DNA from: Bathynomus jamesi
Taxonomy: Eukaryota; Arthropoda; Malacostraca; Isopoda; Cirolanidae
Assembly (NCBI GenBank): GCA_023014485.1
Contig: JAJOZX010003206.1
Coordinates: forward strand, 1-64,000
Length of the DNA stretch: 64,000 bases
Reading direction: 5' to 3'
Both the position numbers and the translations under genes were made by a program. Positions within the stretch are counted from its first letter, which is position 1; each line of letters opens with the position of its first letter. Below are positions 29,847 to 41,313 of this stretch, piece by piece. The notes under the pieces were generated by a model. It worked only from the letters and a program-made list of their open reading frames with translations, was not told where the DNA came from and searched no databases.

Positions 29847-32152
29847 CTCCCCACCGAAGAGGCATTGTTGTCGTTACCTTCCGCAAGGTTAGCCAAGCCT
29901 TCTCCATGAGGCTGTAACTCAAATGTTTCATCTTGACTATCTGTGTTTTTGCTGATTTCTAAAGCATAGAGTTTTTGTATAGGTCTCTTTAACTTTCCTC
30001 CTGAAGTCTTTACCAGTGCAGACCTAACTAAATTGTCTTTGCCAACAAACAACTCTTCAATTATGCCAAGCTTCCAGCATTGCCTTGGTCTTTCATCCCC
30101 AATCATTACCACGTCTACCACCTTGATACAATTTGCATTGGAGCCCTTTACCTTGCCTGATGGGTAATAATTGAGTTCTGGCAAGTATTCCATCTGCCAC
30201 CTCTTCCATAACTGATCTTGTAGCTCTTCAAGGTACCTGAACCGTCTGGTTAACTCTCCTTGAGTGCTCTGAATAGGCTGCAAGTCTTCTGGCACACTGG
30301 GGTTTGAAGTTAATCGTTTACCACAAAGAAAATGATTTGGTGTCAATGGCTCTGCATCCTGCATACTGTTGTAAACAAAAGTGATAGGCCTACTGTTCAC
30401 CATTGCTTCTACTTCACATAAAACAGTAGAGAATTCTTCTTTGCTCAAATGAGCATTAGCTAAAAGTTTCTTTAATGGACACTTTACACTTCTCACTAGC
30501 CTTTCCCAAAATCCTCCCCACTATGGTGCTCTCTCAACAATAAACTCCCACTGTACCCCTTGGTGTGAAAAGTAGGATTGGAATCCTTCCTCTTTTAGCA
30601 AGGACCAAATTTCTTGGAGTTCCTTTGCAGCCTTTTTGAAGGTTTTTGCATTATCCGATATGATTTTATTTGGGAAACCCCTTCTGTTCACAAACCTTTT
30701 AAAGGCCAAAAGAAATACATCACTACTTAAGTTGCTTACCAACTCCAAATGGATTGCTCTGGTGGTAGCACAGGTGAAAAGACATATATAACCTTTGTTA
30801 GACTCCCCTCGCTCATACACATAGACTGGCCCTGCAAAGTCTACTCCCACTACATCAAATGGGGCAGTAGAGACACACCGTTCTCTTGGAAGTGGAGCCA
30901 CCTTTTCATAATAAGGCTTTGCACTCCAACGCTTGCAAACCACACATTTATGCAAGACTTTTTTTACTACTTGTCTAATTTTGGGAATCCAAAATTGTTG
31001 TCTAATCTCTATTATCACTTCTCTAACTCCCGCATGTAACAGCTTATGATGAGTATCCAGGATCAAAAGGTCCACAAAGTGCCCCCCAGAAGGTAGCAAA
31101 ATTGGATGTCTTTTCTCCTCTGGAAGCCCAGAAAACTGTAGTCTACCTCCTACTCTCAATAAATCCTGATCCAAAAACACATCCAAACCCTTGAGCGCAG
31201 AATGTGTTGGTCGAACCTGTAATGGATGGCTGGTGAGCAATTCTCTCTCTTCACCAAATTTTTCCTTCTGCATATATACCACCCAGTATTTCCTGGCTTG
31301 CTGAATCTCATTACTGTTCAGAATTCCTTCCCTTCTTGTTTCTCCCTTAATGTTGTTGGTAAATCTATATACCCATGCTGTCACTCTTAACAATCTTTTC
31401 AGACTGTTAATGTCCTCAAGCCTCAATATGGGGTCCTGCTGCATAACTTGACAACTGTTCACAGCGCATTTTCTCACCTCACTCACCCATGCTTCTTCAG
31501 CCTGGCATTCTCCTACAATAGGCTGATTAGAAGGCCAGTTTTCACTTCCAAGTTTTAGCCACTCTGGCCCATTCCACCACAAATTTGACTGTGAAAGATC
31601 TTTCACTGAAATTCCTCGTGTTGGTAAATCAGCGGGGTTTTGGATGCCTGGACAATGCTTCCATTGCTTGGGATCTGTGTGCGCTTGAATTTCCTCCACC
31701 CTATTGGCAACAAATGGTTTCCATTTCCTTGCCTGGCTTCTTAACCAGTGCCAAACTATAGTGGAGTCTGTCCAATAATAGCTTGGAATTTCAGAGAGGG
31801 CCAAAGACTTTTGCACTATAACTGCAAGCCGACTAGCAATAATTGCACCCATCAATTCCAACCTTGGAACAGAAAGCCTTTTCAAAGGTGCTACTCTGCT
31901 CTTTGCAGCAACCAACCTGCAACTTACTTCCTCTTGCAATGCGCCTCTTATATAAATACAAGTTGCATAGGCTTCCTCACTTGCATCACAAAAGATGTGC
32001 AGCTCCAAATTGTCTGGACTATTGTTCAACTCTCCAAAGTACCATCTTGGGATTTCAATGTCTCCAAGATGTGCCAATTCTTTGAACCAATATTTCCACC
32101 TTACCACCATATGATCAGGTAACTCTTGGTCCCAACCAAGTCCAATTTCCAA
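29789..32152 (-). pseudogene. BEL-2 RNase H and integrase
   Basis: A 543-aa frame and a 235-aa frame are in the same phase, separated only by a TAG (30521-30523) at a position where WGG is expected. RNase H shows LHIFCDASEEAYATCIYI, RLSVPRLELMGAIIA, YYWTDSTIVWHWL and GIQNPADLPTRG. The integrase has HHKLLHAGV and CVVCKRW (zinc finger), GVDFAGPVYV, IISDNAKTFKKA and FWERLVRSVK (the catalytic acids), then EPLTPNHFLCGKRL and the C-terminal domain GDERPRQCWKLGIIEEL. A single point change separates this from an open frame. Confidence 0.88.
29847..29859 (-). promoter_or_regulatory. BEL-2 polypurine tract
   Basis: On the minus strand CTTCGGTGGGGAG abuts the 3' LTR. Confidence 0.65.
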
Positions 32153-32173
32153 GAGGCTCTGAAACCAAATTTT

Positions 32174-33367
32174 TTACTTTATCACAAATGGAGCCAGGAA
32201 TCCAAGAGGATCAAAGACCTTTGAAGCCAAACTAAGAGCTGTACGTTTTGTCCACCTTGTCTCATTCTCAGCCAGCTCTACTAAAGATTTCCCATTGAAG
32301 GTAAACAAATCATCATCTTGCTGCCAAACAATGCCTAGCACCTTTGCATCTATTGCCCACAACTCCTTAATACCAGAATCCTCAATACTTTCTGCTGCAT
32401 CAGGTACTACAGAGGAATGACTCATAAACTCTTGTAATTGCGAATGATTGGTCTGCCATTTTCTGAGCTCCATGCCAGCCTCCCTCATTATAGCTCTAGC
32501 CTCCATGAATATCTGTTTAGCCATTTCTGTATTATCCACGGAACACAGCAAATAAATCAACATAAAAATTCTTCCTTATGTGTTCAATAGTTAGGATAGA
32601 CCAGAATATTTCTTAAAATGGTACTGCATAGTAGCTGCCAACAGAAATGGACTAGAGCTGAGGCCAAACAACACTGACTTCATTCTATATGCTTGAACCT
32701 TAGGTTCATTTTCCAACAAGTCTTTCGTATCCACCCACAGATACCTTACTGCATCTCTGTCCTCTGGTTTTAACTTTATCCGCAAAAAGGCTTGCTTCAC
32801 ATCTGCAGTCAATGCTACTCTACCAAACCTGAATCTCAGTAACAAGGAAAATAAATCTGCATTTAAATTTGGCCCAGCATCCAAACAGTCATTCAAGGAC
32901 ACTCCACCTTTGTCCTTGGCTGAGCCATCAAAAACTACCCTCAGTTTGGTGGTAGTTTTGTCTCGCCGTACCACTGCATGGTGTGGCAGATAATGTGCCT
33001 CCTGGCTCACCAGCTCACCTTGCACCCTTTCAGCATAGCCCTCCCTTACATAACTTAGGATGGCCTCATCGTATTCAATTAACAACAACTCATTTTTTCT
33101 TAGCCTGTACAATGAAGTCTCCAACCTCCTCTTAGCTAGCTGAAGGTTTGAACCGGGTTTGCAAGAATCCTTCCATGGTAGGCCAACTTCATAGCAACCA
33201 TCTCTAAACCCAATCCCTTTTTCAAATTGCTCTAAAACATCATTGTTCACTGTACTTGCCTGGTTGTCCTTTATGCCAATAGATTCAAGTTCCCAAAACG
33301 CTTTCAAATGCCTTTCCAGACCATGGCTGTTCTCCTCAATCTTAACAAAAAGAGCCTTAACTTCCAT
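32174..33367 (-). pseudogene. BEL-2 reverse transcriptase
   Basis: The 258-aa frame (32591-33367) begins just after an in-frame stop following the protease. It has LKAFWELESIGI, HYLPHHAVVRRDKTTTKLRV, VALTADVKQAFLRIKL (first catalytic Asp) and FGLSSSPFLLAATMQYH. A frameshift near 32585 follows; FYVDL, the YVDD box, is read across it. The 129-aa frame (32174-32563) carries the thumb to SLASKVFDPLGFLAPFVIK, and another small break precedes the RNase H frame. Confidence 0.83.
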
Positions 33368-34522
33368 TTAATTGCAATAACTAACATGTAGCATCCAGCC
33401 TAGCTTACTTTCAATAGCTACCGGGCCTTGAGATGTACGGACAATATTACCAGTGATGAAGTCCCAATAATAGTCAGCTCCAATCAAAAGACTAATATCT
33501 TCTGTTCCCTCAAACTTATTATTGCCCAAATTAATTCCTTTAACTTGCAATTCTTGGACACATGCCACATCTAAACAAGTAGTGACTGGAGCACAAAGTT
33601 CCTCAATCTCTACAGCTTGGACCTTGATAGTGGGACTTTGCGGTAACAACCCTTTAACCAGAACTTCTACCTTCTTAAATTTGGTTCGGTTTCGAACGGA
33701 ACCCCCAAACCCAGAAATTCTTAAATTTTCCCTCTTAAGTTCTTTAAACTTCAATTTTCTGGAAATTCTGGTCTTAATAAAACTACACTGGCTGCCACTA
33801 TCAAACAACACTCTTACAGTAGCTTCTCCCTCATTCCCAATTAATAAGGCTGCAGTTGTTTGCAATAATCCCCCTTTACCTTTACTCCCTTGCATAGTAG
33901 TGGCATGTGCCACTGATGTCTCTACTTCTGGGGTAGGCCTACTAAGAGTGTTTTCACACAATAATGGCTGATGCCTACCATGACATTTTTTGCACAAAAT
34001 TTTAAACTTACAAAACCTTGCTCTATGACCTTTCAAAAAACATTTAAAACATGCTGTGGACTTAGTTACCCTGTCCTTTCTCTCCTCAAAGGGTAAGGCC
34101 TCAGCCACCTCACATTTATATGACTTGTGGTTGCCTTCGCAAAATATGCATTCCTTGATTCCCTTTAATTTATTCTCAGAGGAGGCATGTAGAGCTGACA
34201 CTGTACCTGGGCTATTCCTTTTTGTGGAAACTTTGGTGCTGTGCCTGCCTTTGTCCCATTGTTTACCATCCCACTGTGCAAACTCAACTCCTTCTCGTCT
34301 TGCTAATTCTGTGCCTAAAAGACTTAACATCTGCTGAAGGGGGATGTACACATGTTCTGCAGAGTGCCCCCTACTTAATTCAAGCAAAATTGAGCTAGGC
34401 AATTTAGACTCCAGTGTAGGAACCAACATTATACCATACTTTTCCATTCCTACACCCCAAGTTGTCCAGGGACCTAGTTCTAATTTCAAATTCATCATAT
34501 AACTGCCGTAACTCCTTGACAC
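33368..34522 (-). CDS. BEL-2 Gag C-terminus, zinc knuckles and protease
   Basis: Continues the capsid after a frameshift near 34510 (VPTLESKLPSSILLELSRG). Knuckles are CIFCEGNHKSYKC, CFKCFLKGHRARFC and CKKCHGRHQPLLC. The protease has VRVLFDSGSQCSFIKT, with the catalytic DSG intact, and DISLLIGADYYWDFITG. It ends at a TAA (33368-33370) directly before and in frame with the RT ORF, so normally protease and RT would be one polyprotein. Confidence 0.85.
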   Translation of the reverse strand: MSRSYGSYMMNLKLELGPWTTWGVGMEKYGIMLVPTLESKLPSSILLELSRGHSAEHVYIPLQQMLSLLGTELARREGVEFAQWDGKQWDKGRHSTKVSTKRNSPGTVSALHASSENKLKGIKECIFCEGNHKSYKCEVAEALPFEERKDRVTKSTACFKCFLKGHRARFCKFKILCKKCHGRHQPLLCENTLSRPTPEVETSVAHATTMQGSKGKGGLLQTTAALLIGNEGEATVRVLFDSGSQCSFIKTRISRKLKFKELKRENLRISGFGGSVRNRTKFKKVEVLVKGLLPQSPTIKVQAVEIEELCAPVTTCLDVACVQELQVKGINLGNNKFEGTEDISLLIGADYYWDFITGNIVRTSQGPVAIESKLGWMLHVSYCN

Positions 34523-35196
34523 TTATTAGGATTATTAACAGGAGGTATAGCTAAAAGTGCACGGAGGTGGCTTTTAATTAAGATCTCTGGCTTACCAAAC
34601 CGTTTCTTTAATATATCCCTAGCCACATTATAATTAGCCTCTGTTAATGCTAATCCTGCTATAGTCTTTGCTGCCTCCCCTTCCAAGAGGGACCGCAAAT
34701 AATTAAACTTCTCCACGGCACTTAACACTTGACTAGAATGAACTGCTGATTGAAAACTGTCTGCCCATCCTTGCCATTCCTGAATACTCCCAGAAAATGT
34801 TTTTAGTACAAGCCTCGGTAATTAAACTACAGATCTGTTAACCTTAACTTCACAAGCATCATTTGTTGAGTGTTGTGTTTCATTATTAGACCTGGTCTCT
34901 AACTGTACTGAGCTGCTAAACTCTTTTGCTCGGAGGCCTACGTTAATTATATCATCAATAATCTCTTCAAAGTAAATTATGTTATTTTCTATTTCATCCT
35001 CTTCTATAAGAGCCTCAATTTTAACATTTACCTCACTTAGAGCAACCTTTTTAGTTTCTAATATGGAAAGCTGCGCAGTCACTAAGCGTAAATCCTCTTG
35101 CTCTATGGCAGAATCTATAGTGGCAATGACCTTTGTAATTAGACCTTTGTAGGCGCTTCTCCTTTTTCTAAATTTGTTCAATTCAGATGCACTCAT
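34495..35196 (-). pseudogene. BEL-2 Gag N-terminal part
   Basis: The likely start is MSASELNKFRKRRSAYKGL at 35196. The first 120 residues are a predicted coiled coil (long E/I/L-rich stretch, IEALIEEDEIENNI). An in-frame TAA at 34822-34824 interrupts, then the same frame continues with LKTFSGSIQEWQGWADSF, AVEKFNYLRSLLEGEAAKTI and ILKKRFGKPEILIKSHL, the DUF1759-type capsid domain. Confidence 0.8.
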
Positions 35197-35704
35197 CTTC
35201 AATGCAAACAACAATTGGGCTCAATACCAAATGAGCTGAATTGGCAGAAATACTTAACCAAACTGATCAAACGCAAATTTTACTTTCAAATAAACTGAAT
35301 TGCTAGGTGGGTACTAACCAACACCAGTATGGAATACCAAATTTTCCACCCAAGTAACTGGCGCACTGGTCTGCAACCTTCGCCTACGAATAATAAACCA
35401 ATTAACCAAACTGGTAAATGTAGGCCAAAAACAACGACAGACAAGTGGCCAAGTTTCGCAATTGGGCAACCAAACTTTCTACCCTGGGACCTTAATTCAA
35501 TAATAACCCAAAATTAACCAAACCGGTAAAATGTAGGCCAAAACAACGACAGACGACTGGCCAAGTTTCGCAATTGGGCGACCAAACTTTTTACCCTGGG
35601 ACCTTAATTCAATAATACTTAACCCGTCTAGGCCTAACTTGGGCTACAATTTGCACAATCAGAACTTTGCCGAAAAATAGTCACTGACTCAGTTTGGGGT
35701 AGAA
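35197..35704 (-). repeat. BEL-2 leader with imperfect tandem duplication
   Basis: A ~120-bp segment (AATTAACCAAACTGGTAAATG and following) occurs twice in tandem at about 35395-35510 and 35512-35625 with small differences. Confidence 0.65.
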
Positions 35705-35722
35705 TCCGGTTCTGAAGGACCA
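35705..35722 (-). promoter_or_regulatory. BEL-2 primer-binding site, tRNA-Tyr-like
   Basis: On the minus strand TGGTCCTTCAGAACCGGA directly follows the 5' LTR. The first nine bases and the CCGGA block resemble the complement of an animal tRNA-Tyr 3' end, with one or two differences between. Confidence 0.55.
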
Positions 35723-36323
35723 TGTTATTTTATTTATTTGTTGGGTTCAAAATCCCAGCTGAGCCGTGAACGGCCAAATTCTAAAGGGCCAGTTCTATCT
35801 GAAGCCCAAGTTAAGCTAAATTAAAACTTACGGATTCGAGATCCTATTAGGTCCCACCTCAGGGTAACCTCAGGGTTGCTGACTCGATGCGGGCCTACCT
35901 TAGACCTTTGTTACATGAATTTAATGTAAACAAAAAAGGGTACTATTTATGGTCTTCTTTCTCAACCTTGCAACAACAACGCAACCTGGACTATTGCACG
36001 GTGCAACAATCTTGTATCTAAACAACCAAACTGAATTGCAAGAGAGCTCTCTACAAGACCACACCCTGTACGTACGACATCCCACAAACGAGTAGAAAAG
36101 ACGCGCAGCGCCCCAAATGATGCCACCAGCGTCCCAAACACTGATGCCACAAGAGCCCAAAAATGCTAGCTCTTATTAAGTGAATTTTTCACTAACCTTA
36201 CAATTATGAGATGGATATATATACACCTTAACTTAATATATACAAGCAATGCTGCATCAATCAGCTTAGTCATCATATCGCCTTGGGACAACAATGGTTC
36301 TTCCTCTTCTAGATTTTCTAACA
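35723..36323 (-). repeat. BEL-2 5' LTR
   Basis: 601 bp. Differs from the other LTR by a few substitutions and a three-base insertion near 36145. Confidence 0.93.
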
Positions 36324-36328
36324 GTGAG

Positions 36329-36422
36329 TGAGTGGTGTTACTGAGTTGGGGATGATATACCAGGGGGGGGGGGGGGGGGGATGTAGTGTTGTTACTGGGG
36401 AGTGGATATGGGGGGCCTGATC
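36329..36422 (-). other. LINE 3' UTR with poly-G tract
   Basis: Includes a ~18-base G run on the plus strand (36363-36380). Continues across BEL-2 at 29166-29242. Confidence 0.6.
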
Positions 36423-37665
36423 TCAGACCCGTTGAAACAGGTGGGAATAAGTGAGGAAACGGGAAATCGCTTCCTCCGAAAAATGGGGGCCCTCAGCGAG
36501 CATGAATTGTAGACGCTCGGGTATGGGAATTTCGGCCAAGTGAGGGAAACATCTACAACGAAGACCGGACAAGTTTGGACATTCGACCAGATGTACGACA
36601 GGTAGGGCAGAGCGGGGCTGGCGATTTAGCCATTAGGTGACCATGAGTAATGCGTGTGTGTCCTATGCGGAGACGGGCTATAATCACTTCTTTATGTCGG
36701 GACCGGTGGAAAGAGGAGGCCCAGTATCCTACTTGCGGTTTGATCTTACGAAGTTTGTTTTGTATGGCCTGGTCCCATTCCCGTTGCCAGATGGAACGGA
36801 AATGGGAGCGGAGAGTCGGGAAGAAGTCGGTGAAAGGAAGGGGCCGGGAGGAGGCCGGCAGTAAGCAGGCCGACTTTGCCGTGCGGTCAGCCTCCTCGTT
36901 ACCCTGGATGCCGACATGTGCCGGGACCCAGCAGGAGGCGATTGTCTTTTGTCGAAAGGCTGTTAAAAAACGGAAAATTTTCTGGATGGTACAGACGAGC
37001 GGATGAGGGGGGTTACATCTCTCTAGGGAGAGAAGTGCGCTTTGGGAATCTGAATATATGACGAAAGAGCTGGCAGAGTGAGTGCGCACTATGTCTCGGG
37101 CCTCCTTAATCGCGAAGAGTTCTGCCGAGAAAACGGAGGTCTCGCGGGGCAAGCTGACGCCTCGAGAAAGTGGTTGGGTCAGTATCACGGCTGAGGCGGC
37201 CGCACCAGTCTCCGAACGGGAACCATCTGTATAAATGGGGACTGTGTCCGGATGTTGGGTTGCATGTTCACTGAAGAGTGACCTGTATACCGTAGCACTC
37301 GTTGTATTCTTCAGTAGAGCACACAGGTCCCTGCAAAACTTGATAGGGGTGAGGAGCCAGGGGGGGGGGGTAAATGTTGTAGGAAATGGGGATAATTGAG
37401 GGGACAGGCATGTTAGAAAGGTCAAGGAAAGAGCGGACCTCTTCAGTGAAGTGCCAGCTCCGTCCCTCGGGTGGGAGTTCAGAAATCGCCGCGCATAGAA
37501 GCGAAGACGGAAGTGTCTGCGCACGGAGGTGTCCTCATGAGGAGCATGAGGGAGGTAATTGCAATCCACTTGAAGGCTGGAGAAGAGCGGAAAGCACCAG
37601 TGGCGAGGCGGAGGCCGCTATTAAGGACTTGATCCAAGATACGGAGGCAAGTGTAAAATGTATGT
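36423..37665 (-). pseudogene. LINE RT C-terminus and RNase H (I/jockey-like)
   Basis: Starts in the RT thumb with LDQVLNSGLRLATGAFRSSP; a frameshift near 37575 leads to the 338-aa frame. RNase H follows with IYTDGSRSETGAAASAV, SAELFAIKEA, IYSDSQSALLSL and WVPAHVGIQGNEEADRTAK, so all four acidic positions are kept. RLRIGHTRITHGHLM and CPTCRT precede a second frameshift near 36600, after which ECPNLSGLR and the C-terminus run to a stop at 36423. An RNase H this close to the C-terminus points to the I/R1-type LINE groups. Confidence 0.8.
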
Positions 37666-37798
37666 TCATTAATTATATTTCCTCTGTTATTTAATCAATT
37701 GCTTTATCAATATTTTTATACTTTATTCCCCCCCCCCCTTTCCGGGCCTCGGGGATTTATCCCGGCTTCCCCGCCCTCTCGGCGGCCCTGAGTGTCCA

Positions 37799-40700
37799 TA
37801 AATGATTATTTGGATTCAGAATCAGTGACTGGAAGCCAATCCATGATGGTTAGCACATTATTTCACTGTATTGGCTACGAGAGGGGGAACACAAATTACG
37901 CGATTGCAACTTTCAGTTACGATCCAGCCATTTTTTTTATTAATAAAATTTCATCGCATTTCCTTCGTATTATTTTCCAGCTGTTACAAAAATTACGTTA
38001 ACACTTACCTTTTCATCGAAATTAATGTAAGATTATATCATTTTGACGTTTCAGAGCCACAATTGTTCAGTCTTACTCTGATTAATGGGCCGATATTGAT
38101 GTCTTGTATATGATTTTAAAAAAATAATAACGAATACAAAATGTGCATTTAACTAGATAGACTAATTGCAGTTACAAGCACCCAGATTAATTTGGAAACA
38201 CGCATGAACATGCTGTACACGTCAAAAACTGGCATTGCTACTGGGGTGAATAAATCTTTAATCGTATGGAAGGGTTGTACAACTTATTTCTTCGAGTACA
38301 ATTAACCCAAGTACAGTTATAAGGTCAACACACTTAACTGTAGCCGCCGATAACATTGGAGTAATATCCATATATGGTCGAAGTTCTCTCATATCTTACG
38401 GGGAAAGTGTTCAGGGATGAAGTTAGAATCTTCCTTATATTACAAAGCTTGATACTAACCATATTTCAGTTTTCGAAAGAAAAAGGCAATGCTTTCATTC
38501 GTAGATATTTAGTTTAAACATTCAGTAACTAGTCTAAATTTTTTTTATTGTAAATTTGCTGATTCAAATTCAATGGCTGGCATCATCAGAGAAGTATTAT
38601 ACATCCACAAAGATAAGATGTAGTGCATCAACACCAACAGAAATTGCGAACAATCAAATTCAAGGACTCTTCGTTCTTTAAATAAAAAATAAAATACCTA
38701 TTGCCATCAAATTATTTCTTAAGACAACACAGGCAGAAACATGCTAAAAAAAAAAAAAATTAATATCATAGGTGTAATATAAATCCTCAACATACTTCCA
38801 AGTATCTTATTTCATCCCATTAACTATTATCCCGAGAAGTTTAAGACTGTGTATTTCCAATAAACAATTGTCAGTATATTTTATTTATTTCATTTGATCT
38901 CTGATTTCTCGGATACAGTACCTCAGTGAAAGGTAATGGTAATTTTTTAATATTAATGTCGCTCAGAGGAAAACACACCACAAACCAAAAATTTACTTAC
39001 TTACTCCAGTTTTGCTCGAAAAGTTCCGACTTCAAATAGTATTCACACACTTATTCCCTTAAAACTCATCAGTGTCGTTCTGGTGATTGTATTAACAAAG
39101 TATTCGCTACAAATCGGGCGAATCCATACGAACTGAACTTCTGAAAAGGTTCTCATTTCGAGCTACGCTGTACAAATCGCAATCCTTAGTACAATATTAG
39201 GTGGCGGGAATGTCTTTGCCTAAGTAGTGAAAATAGGAAACGCTGAACTCTAAACGATTATTTGAATGGTAAAGAAGGCAACTTACAAAAAAAAATCTTC
39301 CTTTCACATTAGACGAAAATTGAAGAATACTTTCTTCAGTCTCTCCAAAAAATGACAAAAGTGTAACAGAAAGTATACATAAAAGTGATTTGAGCAATAC
39401 TTTAAAAAATAAATTGTACATTTAACAGTCGTATTTATCGAGATTTAAGATTACATATATTCAATCTCCTCGTTTGGTAGCTATATAACGCGAGAAGTAC
39501 CATCACTTCTTAACATAAAAAATGCCAACTCTTCTTCAATAGTATCAATACTTCTTACAACAAGAAGTACCAACAAGTTATGGTACAATAAAGCAGCAGG
39601 TTACAACAAGTTTAATCACCTTTCAAGGGTGTGCTTCTCCATACCTAAAATCTATTTGTTTTACATACACATTCGAAACTTAGGACCTAAACTATACAAT
39701 AAAAACATAATTAATTACATTCATAATATATATATTCATACATTATATATAAAATATATATATATAACATATATTTGTTGGCACAGGAGCTCTCTACCGC
39801 CATTTTTAACAATTTTGTAAACTTATAAAATTCTTTCTGAAATGTTTTTAATTATATTGTACCGCACAAAAACACCCTATTAAATTAAGTTCAGCCAAAT
39901 TTGTTTTATATAGTGATTTTTAATAATAAATAAATAAATAAATAAATAATAATAATAACCGATGAATAAATTATGAAATTATTATTATTATTCTCGTTGT
40001 GTAAATAAACCTTAAAAATGGATTAAAATACTGTATTTTGTAGAGAATTTAATAACGAGTTCAGGCCTTTTCTCACTTTTAGAGTAAAAAGGTTTATGCT
40101 TGAATTTTTTCAGCCCATTAACATGAAGTTACTACAAAGATCTATTATAATTCTTTGCCATATTGAACCGAAATACATTCTTGTTTTACAATCATCGAAA
40201 AAATTATACCAATGTTATCAAAACCTTGGATACCACCTCACCGGACCTTTGATGAAACCTGCCTAGCTTTTGCTTTACCAAATTTTATAATGAACGAATA
40301 AATAATAATGATGATGATGATACAAGGCGAGAGAAAGCATAGTAAAATGGTGGCAATACCTCGTAACTTAAATTCTGTACTCGTAATAAGTCGATCCTTC
40401 AAAATCATCGAATGAGGCGATGGTCAGAGTGGACGGCAATTTCCAAATTCGAACTAAATCATTATCATCATCATATCAGCTTATCTCAAAAAGTAAAGTG
40501 TGTGTGTGTGTTGTGTGTTGTGTGTTGTGTGTGTGTGTGATCCCCGTTTTTTAGTATCTATTTCACAACATGCGGTATTTTAGTTCAATATCAAAACGTA
40601 TTCAAGACATTTAATGAAAATAAAAACTTTAAAAAACAGAAAAAAGTAAAAAACAAATACAAAAATACTTTATAATTATTTATTATTAAAATGATAAATA

Positions 40701-41313
40701 CTTTTTTCCTTAATTTCAATCTCGGAACACCAAATTTTTAAATCTCTCCCTTTTTCCTGTTGGCGTCTCGTGTTGGCTCAAAAAAAAAAAAAAAAAAAAA
40801 CCCCGGTTGTAATTAAATATTTTAAAACAATGTCCAAAATGAAATGAAAAAAAAATGTGACGGACTAGGAATAAGATTAGAGGTTACTAAGGAAACATAC
40901 ACTCCTCTTTCCTCATCCACTCAACATTCAAATGTTCTTTTTAAAAATTTGTGGGTATAAAATTTTTTCTTTCTATATACAATAATAATAATAATAAAGA
41001 CTTGAAGATAAAATATAATACGGAACTAAGACAATATAACCTTGAAGAATGAGATTCAGGTAAGCCCTAAATAATTAATAAAAACTGAAAAACCTTTAAG
41101 TTTTAAATATTCCGTTTTATTCGAATAACGTTGAAGAGGTGATTCTCTCAATTTATCCGAAGCTTATATGCTTAGATGCATAGACGGTATAATTCTGTGT
41201 AGTACTTCAAAAAAAGTCCTTAATCTGACACGTGTGTGTAATACTTCGAGAGACCATTGCTGTTTCATTACACGAAGGATGGTCTTATTTAAACGGTAAT
41301 TTCCCTTCCAACC
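37799..41313. other. Non-coding DNA downstream of the zinc-finger locus
   Basis: AT-rich host sequence. Holds short simple repeats: ATAA runs near 39930-39960, GTGT runs at 40498-40540, an A20 run near 40781, ATA runs near 40980. I see no open gene or recognisable TE. Confidence 0.5.

Larger units (their letters stand above)
29248..36323 (-). mobile_element. BEL/Pao LTR retrotransposon 2
   Basis: 7076 bp, LTRs 29248-29846 and 35723-36323, GTGAG duplicated at 29243-29247 and 36324-36328. The LTRs are nearly identical with a few substitutions and short indels. The complete BEL/Pao coding order is present on the minus strand with only a handful of stops and shifts. It is unrelated at sequence level to BEL-1. 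Confidence 0.94.
29166..37665 (-). mobile_element. LINE with RNase H domain, 5'-truncated, split by BEL-2
   Basis: The 3' end on the minus strand shows AAAATAAAG and an A-rich tail around 29170-29205. The 3' UTR is interrupted by BEL-2 at the GTGAG duplication. Coding sequence occupies 36423-37665. The 5' end stops abruptly near 37665, typical of truncated target-primed insertions. No target duplication identified. Confidence 0.65.
28706..37790. mobile_element. Non-coding hAT element hosting a LINE and BEL-2
   Basis: Ends CAGGGCCGCCGAG are inverted repeats with G/C-rich subtermini, and AGTGTCCA is duplicated at 28698-28705 and 37791-37798. After removal of the nested LINE and BEL-2 only ~0.6 kb remains, with no transposase, so it is a non-autonomous derivative. 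Confidence 0.88.
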
